Notes: generated from the sequence alone by a model not told the origin. A stretch of 64,000 nucleotides of DNA from Sphingomonas morindae (GCF_023822065.1 NZ_CP084930.1:62001-126000); one strand, 5' to 3'. Shown: positions 9,641-18,500, counted from the stretch's first letter. Translations and numbers: made by a program.

Positions 9641-9936
9641 AAGCAAGAATGCGGCGTTCAGGTGTATAGGCTATCGCCGCTACGGATCGGCGCCGCCTGC
9701 GCTGGATGGTTGCGCTTATGGTCCCGCGTCTCGGCCGCCGCCGCCAGGCCGCTGAGCCCAAACAAGCCACCAGCCCCCTCGACAGTCTACACCAAGGTAT
9801 AAACTAGCGCCGACTGCCGCCAACCGGCACCGGCCCTTCTTCATGGCCGAACGGCGGCGGTAGCGCTTGTGCCGATGCGGGGCGGCCCCGCCCGCCGACC
9901 CGCCCGAGGATCGGCTCGGCGGGCGCGGCGGGTGGG

Positions 9937-10839
9937 TCAGGCGGGAACGAGCGCCGCATAGTCGGTCGCGGCGAGGTCGGTGAGGAGATCCGGGCCGGTC
10001 GGCTCCCATCCCAGCCGCGCGCGGGTCCAGTCGTTCGACGCCGTCATGTCGAGCCCGGCAAAGGGCGCCATCCAGCCGAAATACTGGTCGATCTCGGCCG
10101 GCGTGACCGAGCGGACCGGCAGCCCGGTGCCCGTGCCGATCGCCTCGGCGATGGCCCGTGCGGCCACGCCCTCTTCGGCCGACGCATGGTAGCGCGCGCC
10201 CGGCTCGCCTTGCTCCAGCGCCAGCACATAGAGCCTCGCTACGTCGGAGACATGCGCCGCCGCCCAGCGCGCCCTGCCCTCGCCCAGATAGGCGACCGCC
10301 CCGGCGCGCCGCGCTTCGAGGATCAAGGGCGTGATCAGCCCGGCCCGGCTGGTGTCGTGCACCTGCGGCAAGCGGATGGTGCGGACGTCGATGCCCCGCG
10401 CGGTCAGCGCCGCGCCCGCGAACTCGGTGGCGATGCGGGGATTGGGGTGGCGCGGGTTGAGCACGTCCTCGGTCGCGCGGCCGCCCTCCACCGGCGTGCC
10501 GATGCCGACGCCCGAGGTGAGCAGCAAGGGCTTGTGCGTCCCGTCGAGCGCCTCGCCCATGGCCTTGATATTGCGTTCGTCCTTCCTGGTGTTCTCGAAG
10601 AATGTCTGGAAATTATGATCGAACGCACAATGGATCACCGCATCGGCGGCGGCCGCCCCGGCCGCGAGCGTCTCCGGCTTTTCCAGGTCGCCGACATGCA
10701 CCTCGGCGCCCGCCGCCTCGAGCTGGCGGGCACCTGCGTCGGAGCGGGTGAGGCCGAGCACCCGGTGGCCGCGGTCGAGCAGTTCGGGGATGATGCGGGA
10801 GCCGATGAAGCCGGTCGCGCCCGTCAGGAAAACACGCAT
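9937..10839 (-). CDS. NAD(P)-dependent epimerase/dehydratase family protein (atypical SDR)
   Basis: 300 residues with an N-terminal Rossmann fold: FLTGATGFIGSRIIPELLDR at about 4-23 is the glycine-rich nucleotide motif (TGATGFIG). Next come VHVGDLEKPET near 50 and the acidic loop AADAVIHCAFDHN near 65. The usual YxxxK pair of classical SDRs is not obvious, so this is an atypical member of the kind that reduces or isomerises small metabolites. It has AAAGGAG 7 bases before the start. It is divergent from the XRE/MmyB-type regulator gene with a 92-base gap between them, the usual arrangement when the regulator controls the reductase. Substrate unknown. Confidence 0.85.
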   Translation of the reverse strand: MRVFLTGATGFIGSRIIPELLDRGHRVLGLTRSDAGARQLEAAGAEVHVGDLEKPETLAAGAAAADAVIHCAFDHNFQTFFENTRKDERNIKAMGEALDGTHKPLLLTSGVGIGTPVEGGRATEDVLNPRHPNPRIATEFAGAALTARGIDVRTIRLPQVHDTSRAGLITPLILEARRAGAVAYLGEGRARWAAAHVSDVARLYVLALEQGEPGARYHASAEEGVAARAIAEAIGTGTGLPVRSVTPAEIDQYFGWMAPFAGLDMTASNDWTRARLGWEPTGPDLLTDLAATDYAALVPA

Positions 10840-10931
10840 GCAGGATCTCCTTTTTCCCGCAGCGGCATATCGGTCCCGGCCTTAGCCTGTTAAGTAGTGA
10901 GCCTATCCCGGTATAAGCGGCAACAGGCTCG

Positions 10932-11771
10932 ATGATGGCCAGCGAAGCGCACAAGCAACTCGGCACCTATCTGCGCGATCGGCGCACGCGGCTGGATCCG
11001 GCGGCGTTCGGCTTTGGCGGTGGCCGGCGCCGGACTCCCGGCCTACGCCGCGAGGAAGTCGCCAGCCGCGCCAATATCAGCGCGACCTGGTATACATGGC
11101 TCGAGCAGGGGCGCGGCGGGGCGCCCTCGGCGGACGTGCTCGACAGGATCGCCAAGGGCCTGATGCTGACCGAGCCGGAACGCGAGCATCTCTACATGCT
11201 GGGCCTTGGGCGCCTCCCCGAGGCGCGGTATCGACCCGTCGACGGCATCACCCCCCGCCTCCAGCGCGTGCTCGACGCGATGGCGCTGAGCCCGGCCATC
11301 ATCAAGACGGCGACCTGGGAGGTCGTCGGCTGGAACCGCGCCGCGGCGGTGCTGCTGACCGATTACGCCAAGCTGCCGCGCGAGGGACGCAATATCCTCC
11401 GGCTGATGTTCGGCAGCGACCATGTGCGGCGCCGCAACGAGGATTGGAACAGCATCGCCCGTTTCGTCGTCGGTGCCTTCCGCGCCGATGTCGCGCGCGC
11501 CGGCGCCAGCACCAGCGCGGAGGTGACGAAGCTGGTGGCCGAGCTGTGCGAAACCAGCCCCGAATTCGAAGCGCTCTGGCAGGACAATGATGTCGTCGCG
11601 CATGGCGAGGGGGTGAAGCGCATCCACCATCCCGATGCAGGGTGGCTCGCGCTGGAATTCTCGTCCTTCGCGGTCGAAGGCCGGCCCGACCTGGGGATGA
11701 TCATCTACAATCCGGCGTCGCCCGAAGATGCCGGGAAGCTCCGCGCGCTGCTGGGCCATGACGAGGCATGA
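10932..11771 (+). CDS. XRE-family transcriptional regulator with MmyB-like ligand-binding domain
   Basis: 279 residues. The N-terminal helix-turn-helix lies at about 33-80 (RRTPGLRREEVASRANISAT is the first part, then WYTWLEQGR). The remainder (about 105-275) is the PAS-like MmyB domain with IIKTATWEVVGWNRAAAVLL, NILRLMF, and LALEFSSFAVEGRPDLGMII. Such proteins are repressors in which a small molecule is thought to bind the C-terminal domain. Two adjacent ATG codons (10932, 10935) could both serve. The gene is divergent from the epimerase/dehydratase gene, which is the most likely target. The operator is not identifiable by eye. Confidence 0.88.
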   Translation: MMASEAHKQLGTYLRDRRTRLDPAAFGFGGGRRRTPGLRREEVASRANISATWYTWLEQGRGGAPSADVLDRIAKGLMLTEPEREHLYMLGLGRLPEARYRPVDGITPRLQRVLDAMALSPAIIKTATWEVVGWNRAAAVLLTDYAKLPREGRNILRLMFGSDHVRRRNEDWNSIARFVVGAFRADVARAGASTSAEVTKLVAELCETSPEFEALWQDNDVVAHGEGVKRIHHPDAGWLALEFSSFAVEGRPDLGMIIYNPASPEDAGKLRALLGHDEA

Positions 11772-11820
11772 CCAGGCCGACGGCCGCCGGCCGCCGGCCG
11801 CGGCGGGGCTTTCGGCCGGA

Positions 11821-12312
11821 TCAGCACGGCTGCGTCGCCCCGACTGACTCGCGCTCCAAAGCAGGGTCGGCGCGTTTAACAGAGATACGAACAACGTTAT
11901 CCTGCCCTACGCCCGAATTCGCGTAGAAGTTGCCGGATTGGTCGCTAAAGAAGCGCACGACACGCTTTCCGCTTCTGCATTGCAGGATAAGGTTTCGTCC
12001 CGAAATGCGGCACCGCCCCAAATGTCTATAGATTTCTACAAAGTGGATGAACACGCCATCGGCAAAGTAGGCCTGTACCGATTGATCAAGACCGGTCTGC
12101 ACCGCCGGCTTGATCACACTACCAATAACAAGCTGCCGAACGTCTCCGTTGTTCAGGGGCCGTAACTCGGCGACCGATCGTTGGTTCTTCTCATCAGATA
12201 GCTGCGCGGCCGCCCCTCGATTGCCTTGCTCAAGCCCTGACCCGGGCGACGCCCCAACCAGCGCCATGGCGCTCAGGAACAACGCGGAGCATCGCAAGCC
12301 TTTTTTGCGCAT
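11821..12312 (-). CDS. Exported protein of unknown function
   Basis: 163 residues. MRKKGLRCSALFLSAMALVG is a clear Sec signal peptide, with cleavage likely near residue 28. The mature part has GSVIKPAVQTGLDQSVQAYF, then VEIYRHLGRCRISGRNLIL and QCRSGKRVVRFFSD; the two cysteines near 110 and 121 could form a disulphide. No family is recognised. The start at 12312 has AGGAG 8 bases upstream; an in-frame start 66 bases earlier lacks support and would hide the signal peptide. It is divergent from the deaminase-fold gene at 12619 with 306 bases between them. GC content is lower than in core genes. Confidence 0.65.
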   Translation of the reverse strand: MRKKGLRCSALFLSAMALVGASPGSGLEQGNRGAAAQLSDEKNQRSVAELRPLNNGDVRQLVIGSVIKPAVQTGLDQSVQAYFADGVFIHFVEIYRHLGRCRISGRNLILQCRSGKRVVRFFSDQSGNFYANSGVGQDNVVRISVKRADPALERESVGATQPC

Positions 12313-12618
12313 TATTATCTCCTGTCCGACCTGCCGTCCGCGTCCGCCGAAGGGGGCAACTGAGTCTTCTTTATGCAACTTGGGTGCCGCTTGCTCGCAT
12401 CATGCATGTCCTGGCCTTCGGTCACCCCAAGGTCACCATCAGACGGGCGACGCAAGCGGTGCGGCCAGCCTGCCGTCGGGGCTGCGCAAAGTCGCGATCT
12501 GTGCCGACGCCGCATCGGCGCCCTCGCGCCACGGTTTCCATCGTAACCCTTCGCGCTCGAACTGACATCTTTCCCGCACGCCCGGCGCCTAGGCTCCCGC
12601 TTTTGCGGAGCCGTATCG
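12313..12618. other. Divergent intergenic region
   Basis: 306 bases between the start codons of the exported-protein gene (minus) and the deaminase-fold gene (plus). It must carry both promoters, but I could not place convincing -35/-10 pairs. It carries no gene-like frame. Confidence 0.4.
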
Positions 12619-13134
12619 ATGGTTCAATCAACCTTGTATGTGCTTGATCAAACCGGTGCTTCCTGGAAGAACCTGGGCAGCAGGGACGCGCCGCCCAAGA
12701 GCCGGCCGGGGGATCATGCCGAGCGCAAGCTGTACGATAGCTACTCGGCGCAGATCGCCTCCTCCTCCGTTTCGGCCTTCATCCAAAATGGCGCGCCCTG
12801 CGAGAGCTGCCACGACGCTTTCCTCAAATATTCTGTCCAGAAGACCTTCATTTTCGCGATCGGCAAGATGGGCAGCGGCAAGCTCCAGGGCGGGACCGGC
12901 TACCCCATACTGCCCCAGACGAACGTCATCCCCACCTTCATCAATCGGGACGGCGAGGAGCAGGTATCGACTGCGGCGCGATATGTCCTGAAGCTTCCGG
13001 CATTCCTGGATCCCACCGCGCTCCCGGCCTTGATCTATTACATCAAGGGACAGTGCTTCATCGGGGGAGCGCCAGAGGGATTGCAGTCGCTCGATCCCGC
13101 CCTGCTGGACTTACTTCTCAACGCCGCCTCCTGA
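12619..13134 (+). CDS. Free-standing deaminase-fold protein with HAE and PCxxC motifs
   Basis: 171 residues, no signal peptide. DHAERKLYDSY puts H33-A34-E35 in place and NGAPCESCHDAF puts P60-C61 and C64 in place. His, Cys and Cys as zinc ligands with Glu as proton shuttle are the hallmark of the cytidine deaminase-like superfamily. The spacing of 25 residues between E35 and P60 is normal. Between them lies a short helix, and after PCxxC come strands YSVQKTFIFAIGKM and YPILPQTNVIPTFIN. Members of this fold act on free nucleotides, tRNA or DNA, and many polymorphic-toxin tips belong to it. It matches no housekeeping deaminase that I know. GGAG lies 8 bases before the ATG. The substrate and any immunity partner are unknown; the only adjacent small gene is the exported protein upstream on the other strand. 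Confidence 0.6.
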   Translation: MVQSTLYVLDQTGASWKNLGSRDAPPKSRPGDHAERKLYDSYSAQIASSSVSAFIQNGAPCESCHDAFLKYSVQKTFIFAIGKMGSGKLQGGTGYPILPQTNVIPTFINRDGEEQVSTAARYVLKLPAFLDPTALPALIYYIKGQCFIGGAPEGLQSLDPALLDLLLNAAS

Positions 13135-13412
13135 AGGCGTCGTGCCGCGCCGCGGTTGGGCCGGCGGTGCGCGCCAGCGCGCAGGCGGCACGCACGAGGT
13201 CCCTCGGCGTGGCGCGTCGTCAGCGCCGCTGCGCCGATCCGATCGGCGTCGGCTTCGGCGGTGCCGGTGACAAGATAGCGCTCTTGGCCACCATGCCGAT
13301 GTCCCCACCTCAGGGCCTCTCGCCATCCATGGTGGCGTGAACGACCAGGTCCGATCGCCCCGGCGCCGTCCCGTCCCTTACCGCTCCGGCCGACCCGCTC
13401 CCCATCCGACGA

Positions 13413-14372
13413 TCAGCGTCGCCGTTGCCGGCGGAGCGCCTGTGGGGGATGCCCGTAAATCCGCAGGCAGGCGCGCCGCATCCGTTCGAGATCGCCGAAG
13501 CCGGTGTGGAGCGCGATCTGATCGAGCGCCTCGCTCGAATTCTCGATCCGCGGGATTGCCGCCTCGCAGCGCAGCCTTTCGACGGCACGTGCGGGCGTCT
13601 CGCCCGTTTCGGCGACGAACTGCCGCGCGAACTGGCGCGGGCTGATGCAGGCCACCTCGGCGAGCTGCTCAACCGAGAGCCGTTCGCGCAGATGCGCCCG
13701 CGCATAGGCGAGCGCTTCGCGGATCCGCCCCGGTCGCGGTTCCAGGTCGAGCAAGGTCGAGAATTGCGACTGTCCGCCGCTTCGCCGATGGTAGACGACA
13801 AGATCGCGGGCGATGATCTTCGATACCTCGGTCCCGCAATCCTCCTCGATCATGGCGAGCGCGAGATCAATCCCGGCGGTGATGCCGGCCGAGGTCCACA
13901 CCTCGTCCTCGCGGATGAAGATGCGATCCGCATCCACCCTCAGCGAGGGATAGCGCCGCTGCAGCTCCCCGGCGTAGCGCCAGTGCGTCGTCGCGCGGTG
14001 ACCGTCGAGCAGGCCCGCCTCGGCAAGCAGAAAGGCGCCGGTGCATATGCTCGCGATCCGCCGGGCGCGCGGCGCGGCTTCCCGAAGAAAGGCGACCGTC
14101 GCTGCCTGGCTTTGGAGCGCGTCGATCGTCGAGGCGCCGACGACGATGAGCGTGTCGATGTGGCCGTCGTCATCCGGGCAGACGGTCTCGATCCGGACGC
14201 CCGACGACCCCCGCACGAGCCCGTCCGAGCTTGCGACGATCCGCATCTCGTACGGCGCGGCATGAAAATCGACCGCCAGATTGAACGCGCAGAGCGGCCC
14301 GCCGAGATCGAGCAATTCGAAGCCCGGGAACACGACGAACCAGATGACACGCCTCGCACCCGCTTCGGTCAT
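13413..14372 (-). CDS. GlxA-type AraC family transcriptional regulator (DJ-1/PfpI domain + HTH)
   Basis: 319 residues. Residues about 8-175 form a DJ-1/PfpI-like amidotransferase fold, with FVVFPGFELLDLGGPL at the start and RRIASICTGAFLLAEAGLLD carrying the cysteine elbow near 105. Residues about 215-310 are two AraC helix-turn-helix motifs (LSVEQLAEVACISPRQFARQ and LDQIALHTGFGDLERMRRAC). Proteins of this type sense small metabolites through the DJ-1 domain. The start at 14372 has GGAGG 5-6 bases upstream; the frame is open further up. It is divergent from the alpha/beta hydrolase gene at 14489 (116-base gap), so it probably regulates that hydrolase-hydrolase-crotonase operon. Confidence 0.9.
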   Translation of the reverse strand: MTEAGARRVIWFVVFPGFELLDLGGPLCAFNLAVDFHAAPYEMRIVASSDGLVRGSSGVRIETVCPDDDGHIDTLIVVGASTIDALQSQAATVAFLREAAPRARRIASICTGAFLLAEAGLLDGHRATTHWRYAGELQRRYPSLRVDADRIFIREDEVWTSAGITAGIDLALAMIEEDCGTEVSKIIARDLVVYHRRSGGQSQFSTLLDLEPRPGRIREALAYARAHLRERLSVEQLAEVACISPRQFARQFVAETGETPARAVERLRCEAAIPRIENSSEALDQIALHTGFGDLERMRRACLRIYGHPPQALRRQRRR

Positions 14373-14488
14373 AGCGTCCTCCATGGCAGAATGTGCGCTT
14401 TCTACGTCATTTCTGACGGAGGCGATAGCGCCTAGATCCACCTCACCGAAGGCGAGCGGCCTTTCGCTCGTTCCGCAGGAGCAAGACG

Positions 14489-15169
14489 ATGGCGAAGATC
14501 TCCAACATCATTCTGGTGCATGGCGCGTGGGCCGATGGCTCGAGCTGGGCGAAGGTCCTGCCGCTGCTGGCGGCGCAGGGCATGACCGTGACGGCGGTTC
14601 AGCTCCCGCTGACGGCCTTCGATGCCGATGTCGCGGCGGTTCGCCGCGCGATCGCGCTGGCCGAAGGCGAGGTCGTGCTCGTCGGCCACAGCTATGCCGG
14701 CGCGGTGATCGGCGAGGCGGGCAATGATCCGAAGGTCGCCCGCATGGTCTATATCGACGCCTTCGCGCCCGATGCCGGCGAATCCGCGGGCGCGCTGTTC
14801 GCCCAATTCGAGGCGGCGCCGCTCGGCGCGGAGCTGCGGCCCGACGCCGAAGGCTTTCTGAAGCTGAGCCGCGAGGGCGCCTTCACCCTGTTCGCGCAGG
14901 ATCTGAGCCAGAGCGAGAAGGCCGCCATCTATGCGACGCAGGGGCCGATCAATGGGGCGGCGCTCGGTGGTACGCTCACGGCGGCCGCGTGGCGCGATCG
15001 GCCGGTCTTCTACATGATCGGCGATCAGGATCATGCCATTCCGCCGGTCGAGCAGGCGCGCATGGCGACGCGGATGAACGCGACCATCACGCATGTCGAC
15101 AGCAGCCACGTGCCGATGCTGTCACAGCCGCAGGCCGTCGCCGACTTCATCCTGAGCGCCGCTGCCTGA
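14489..15169 (+). CDS. Alpha/beta hydrolase (EstC-like)
   Basis: 226 residues, cytoplasmic. The oxyanion-hole motif is LVHGAWADGSSW (residues 9-20), the nucleophile elbow is GHSYAG with Ser68, the acid is probably in GDQDHAIPP near 180, and the catalytic His is His207 in DSSHVPMLSQP. The pattern of a short cap and GHSYAG matches the salicylate/hydroxynitrile-esterase-like group annotated as alpha/beta fold hydrolase. A weak AGGAGCAAG precedes the ATG. It is the first gene of a three-gene same-strand set with a second hydrolase and a crotonase, opposite the GlxA-type regulator. Natural ester substrate unknown. Confidence 0.9.
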   Translation: MAKISNIILVHGAWADGSSWAKVLPLLAAQGMTVTAVQLPLTAFDADVAAVRRAIALAEGEVVLVGHSYAGAVIGEAGNDPKVARMVYIDAFAPDAGESAGALFAQFEAAPLGAELRPDAEGFLKLSREGAFTLFAQDLSQSEKAAIYATQGPINGAALGGTLTAAAWRDRPVFYMIGDQDHAIPPVEQARMATRMNATITHVDSSHVPMLSQPQAVADFILSAAA

Positions 15170-15193
15170 TCCGGTATCGCGAGGAGACGCACC

Positions 15194-16009
15194 ATGTTCA
15201 TCCGCTCGAACGGCATCGACCTTCACGTGCAGCAGAGAGGCGCGGGCCTGCCCGCTCTGGTCTTCCTGCATTACTGGGGCGGCTCCTCGCGAACCTGGCA
15301 TCATGTGATCGACGATCTGGACGATGAGTTCCGAACGATCGCGATCGATCACCGCGGCTGGGGAAAATCCGACAAGCCCGAAAGCGGCTACGCGCTCGCC
15401 GATCTAGCGGCGGACGCCATGGGCGTGATCACCGAAATGGCGTTGCAGCGCTATATCCTTGTCGGCCACTCGATGGGCGGAAAGGTCGCGCAACGGATCG
15501 CCGCCCAGCGGCCGGCCGGGCTCAAGGGGCTGGTTCTCGTCGCGCCATCGCCGCCCTCGCCGCTCGGCCTGCCGGAGGAGGTGCGGCGGGGCATGGTGAG
15601 CGCCTACGCGACGCGCGAGAGCATCATCGCCACGGTCGAGCAGGTGCTTGCCCCGAACGGCCTCTGCGACGCAGATCTTGAGATGGTGATCGAGGACAGC
15701 CTGCGCGGAGCGCCGGCGGCGATCGCGGCGTGGCCGCTCGCCACCAGCCAGGAAGACATCACCGCGCTGGCGTCCCGGATCGAGGTGCCTACGATCGTCA
15801 TTTCCGGAGAAGACGACCGCGTCGATCCGCCGGCGATCCTGCGGCGCGAACTCCTGCCGCGCGTGCCGCAGGCGCAGCTGCACCTGCTTGCCGGCGTCGG
15901 CCACCTCTCGCCGCTGGAAGCGCCCGGCGCCATCGCCGATCTCGTCCGCACCTTCGCGCGCGCCGTGATGCCCGACCTCACGGCCCCGGCATCCACGACA
16001 GGCCGCTGA
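15194..16009 (+). CDS. Alpha/beta hydrolase
   Basis: 271 residues. HYWGGSSRTW at 26-35 provides the oxyanion hole, DHRGWGKSDKP at 52-62 is the conserved strand-4 turn, GHSMGG gives Ser93, SGEDDRVDPP near 205-215 holds the acid residue, and GVGHLSPLEAP gives His237. Family members include esterases, haloperoxidase-like enzymes and C-C hydrolases. GAGGAGACGC stands before the ATG. It starts 24 bases after the preceding hydrolase and is followed by a crotonase-family gene, which suggests a small catabolic operon. Specific substrate unknown. Confidence 0.9.
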   Translation: MFIRSNGIDLHVQQRGAGLPALVFLHYWGGSSRTWHHVIDDLDDEFRTIAIDHRGWGKSDKPESGYALADLAADAMGVITEMALQRYILVGHSMGGKVAQRIAAQRPAGLKGLVLVAPSPPSPLGLPEEVRRGMVSAYATRESIIATVEQVLAPNGLCDADLEMVIEDSLRGAPAAIAAWPLATSQEDITALASRIEVPTIVISGEDDRVDPPAILRRELLPRVPQAQLHLLAGVGHLSPLEAPGAIADLVRTFARAVMPDLTAPASTTGR

Positions 16010-16053
16010 GCCCCGGCAACGATCCGGCAGCTACCGTTCGAGGAGTCCACCCA

Positions 16054-16875
16054 ATGTACGACTATCAGACGCTTCGGCTCGAAGCGCAGGGCGCCGTCCT
16101 GTTCGTCACCATCGACGCGCCGCCGATGAACCTCATCGGGCCTGAACTGGTCCGCGATCTTGTCTCGCTGATCGAGCTGCTCGATCGCGGCGAGCCGTAT
16201 CGCGTCGCGGTCTTCCGCAGCGCCGATCCCGATTTCTTCATCTCGCACGTCGACGTCACCAAGGTGAGCGCCTATCGAGCCGAAGCGGCAAGGCTGACCG
16301 GCGAGGCGTCGATAGCGCTGCTGTTCCGCAGGCTCGCCGAAACGAGGGCGGTCACGATCGCGCAGATCGAGGGCCGCGCGCGCGGCGCGGGCAGCGAATT
16401 CGTCCTCAACTGCGATATGCGCTTCGGCGCGCGCGGCCGGGCGATCCTGGCGCAGAATGAAGCGGCGTTCGGGCTGATCCCGGGCGGCGGCGGCGCGCAG
16501 CATCTTGTCCGCATGGTCGGGCGCGGCCGGGCCCTGGAGATTCTGCTCAGTGCGGATGATTATGACGCCGATCTCGCCGAACGCTATGGCTGGATCAACC
16601 GCAGCCTCGATCGGGAGGAGATCGGGCCGTTCGTCGCCGCGCTCGCGCATCGGATCGCGCGCATGCCGGCGACTGGCCATGCCATCGTCAAGGAGCGCAT
16701 CAACGCCATCTCGCTCCCGCCCGTCGAAGACTATCGGCGCGACTCCGATCTCTTCGGCGAGGGCGTCACCCAGGTCGCGGCGCAGCGGCGCATCCATGCC
16801 GCACTCGATCGCGGCTTCCAGTCACGCGAAGCGGAAATCGAGGCGGGGAAGCTGCTCGGAACGCTGCCCGATTGA
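16054..16875 (+). CDS. Enoyl-CoA hydratase/isomerase (crotonase) family protein
   Basis: 273 residues. The crotonase fold is visible from VTIDAPPMNLIGPELVRDLV (about 17-36) through the acyl-CoA loop. Both catalytic glutamates of hydratases are conserved in position: Glu in GRARGAGSEFVLNCD (near 117) and Glu in ILAQNEAAFGLIPGGGGAQ (near 137). The oxyanion-hole glycines are present, but the first loop reads DPDFFISHVDVTKVS, which departs from the usual AGADI sequence. It may therefore act on an unusual CoA ester or not be a classical beta-oxidation enzyme. GAGGAG lies 8 bases before the ATG. It is the last gene of the set with two alpha/beta hydrolases. Confidence 0.85.
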   Translation: MYDYQTLRLEAQGAVLFVTIDAPPMNLIGPELVRDLVSLIELLDRGEPYRVAVFRSADPDFFISHVDVTKVSAYRAEAARLTGEASIALLFRRLAETRAVTIAQIEGRARGAGSEFVLNCDMRFGARGRAILAQNEAAFGLIPGGGGAQHLVRMVGRGRALEILLSADDYDADLAERYGWINRSLDREEIGPFVAALAHRIARMPATGHAIVKERINAISLPPVEDYRRDSDLFGEGVTQVAAQRRIHAALDRGFQSREAEIEAGKLLGTLPD

Positions 16876-17381
16876 GTCTCGTCGAGGCCGGGCCCGCAGG
16901 AAGACGCGAGGCGCTGCTGGCGCGGGCACGGCGTGCGCACCGCCCAACTTGTCCGCTCACCGGACGGCCAATCGGTGCGTCTTCCTTCCTTGTCGGATGG
17001 TGACGCCATGCTTGCCAGCCTGACGGACCCGAGAGGAGACAGAGATGCTGCTCTCGATCCGCCTCCCGGTCCGGACGGGGCGATCACGGTCACGGGTGGG
17101 GCGCAAGAGCCCTTCGCCCCGGAAAGCCCTCCTGGGGCGGGGATGAAGTGGAAGATAGGGCAGAGCGGCCGACTGATGCCGATCGCCCGGCCTTGGGTCG
17201 GCATGTGGTCGCTCGCCAGGTCGTCCGTCACCTCCCACAGCGGATCTCGCCGCCCTCCTTGACCTCGCGCAGATCGGGCCTCGCCGACATCGATCGACGT
17301 GGCGTTGGGCGCGTTGGGCGCTCGGCCGCGATACAGGGTTGGTTCTCGTCAAAGGCCGAGCGCAGGCGGCGGCCCATGCCC
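16876..17381. other. Non-coding stretch, no gene recognised
   Basis: 506 bases between the crotonase gene and the convergent acyltransferase gene. Several frames of 60-130 codons cross it on both strands, but none has a recognisable domain or a good start region. It may hold decayed coding sequence. No strong hairpin with a T-run was found. Confidence 0.4.
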
Positions 17382-18500
17382 CTAGCCATCGGCGCCGGCA
17401 GGTCCGACCTGGTCGTGAGCGAACGCCCGGCGATCTTCCTGGCCCCGACGCGGCATGACGCGCGTGCGCAGGGCGAGGACGATCTTGCGTCCGCGGACCT
17501 CGATTAGCCGATAGGAGATGTCGGCCACGATGATCATGCCACCGACATAGACCGCGACCACCACGGCGATCGGAATCGCGACATGATGCGTCTGGGCGAT
17601 CGCGTAGGCATGTCCAAGACCGTCACGCGCCAGCGGGTGCCATAGGTAGAGCGAGTAGGAGATGAGGCCGAGATACGCCATCACCTTGTTCCCGAACACC
17701 GCTCTGGCGGCACGGCCATCATGGGCCAGGGCGACGACGAGCGCGGGGAAGGTCGCGACGATTGCGAGATCGGAGTTGGGCACCATGAAGGCCACGCCCA
17801 GCGCCAGCAGGACGGCATAGAAGCTGCGGTCGGACCTCATGGCCTCGAGCCGTCCCTCCGTGAACGCCCGATGCGTCACTATGCCGACCGCGAAGCCACA
17901 GAGACAGCGGAAGAGCGGGAAGGAGTTCTCCAGCGACGCGACGTCCATCATACTCTCGGAGCCATCACCGAAGACGGCGATCGTTCCATACCCGATCACG
18001 GCCAGACCAATGGTCTGCCACGCGGGGCGGACGCGGGCGAGCGTGGTGAGGAGCGGGAAGACGAGATAGGCCATGGCTTCGGTGCTGACCGACCACAAAG
18101 CGCCGGAGACGGCCGGCGTCCCGAAGCCCCACGCTTCCGACATGGTGAAGTTGGCGAGAAGCTGCGGCGCGGTCAGCAAGGCCCCGCTGCCGCTTGTACC
18201 GAAGAAGAGACGGACCGTCGCAGCAGTCACGACCACGAGGTGCAAGGGATAGACACGCGCTATTCGGTTCAGCAGAAAGCCGAAATAGGCTGCGGCGTCC
18301 GACTTCATCCGGAGACCGTCATATCTCATGGATAGGACAAAGCCGCTGAGAATGAAGAACAGGTCGACCGCGAGATAAGCTCTGGATGTCAGGGAGAAAT
18401 TGTACTGCGCGAATGCAGGATTGAAATGGAGATGGTAGAGCAGAACAGCCAGGGCGGCGACGCCGCGGATGCCGGTCAATCCTTCGACGCGGTTTTTCAT
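17382..18500 (-). CDS. Acyltransferase family 3 (OafA/YrhL-like) membrane protein
   Basis: 372 residues with about ten membrane helices. Family marks are EGLTGIRGVAALAVLLYHLH (about 5-24, with the RG-x-A and the catalytic-type His at the end), YLAVDLFFILSGFVLSMRYD (about 40-60), the RIARVYPLHLV segment and ISYSLYLWHPLARDG near 305. Such enzymes O-acetylate or otherwise acylate surface sugars at the inner membrane. The start at 18500 has GAAGG about 8 bases upstream. No polysaccharide gene lies directly next to it, so the acceptor is unknown. Confidence 0.9.
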   Translation of the reverse strand: MKNRVEGLTGIRGVAALAVLLYHLHFNPAFAQYNFSLTSRAYLAVDLFFILSGFVLSMRYDGLRMKSDAAAYFGFLLNRIARVYPLHLVVVTAATVRLFFGTSGSGALLTAPQLLANFTMSEAWGFGTPAVSGALWSVSTEAMAYLVFPLLTTLARVRPAWQTIGLAVIGYGTIAVFGDGSESMMDVASLENSFPLFRCLCGFAVGIVTHRAFTEGRLEAMRSDRSFYAVLLALGVAFMVPNSDLAIVATFPALVVALAHDGRAARAVFGNKVMAYLGLISYSLYLWHPLARDGLGHAYAIAQTHHVAIPIAVVVAVYVGGMIIVADISYRLIEVRGRKIVLALRTRVMPRRGQEDRRAFAHDQVGPAGADG

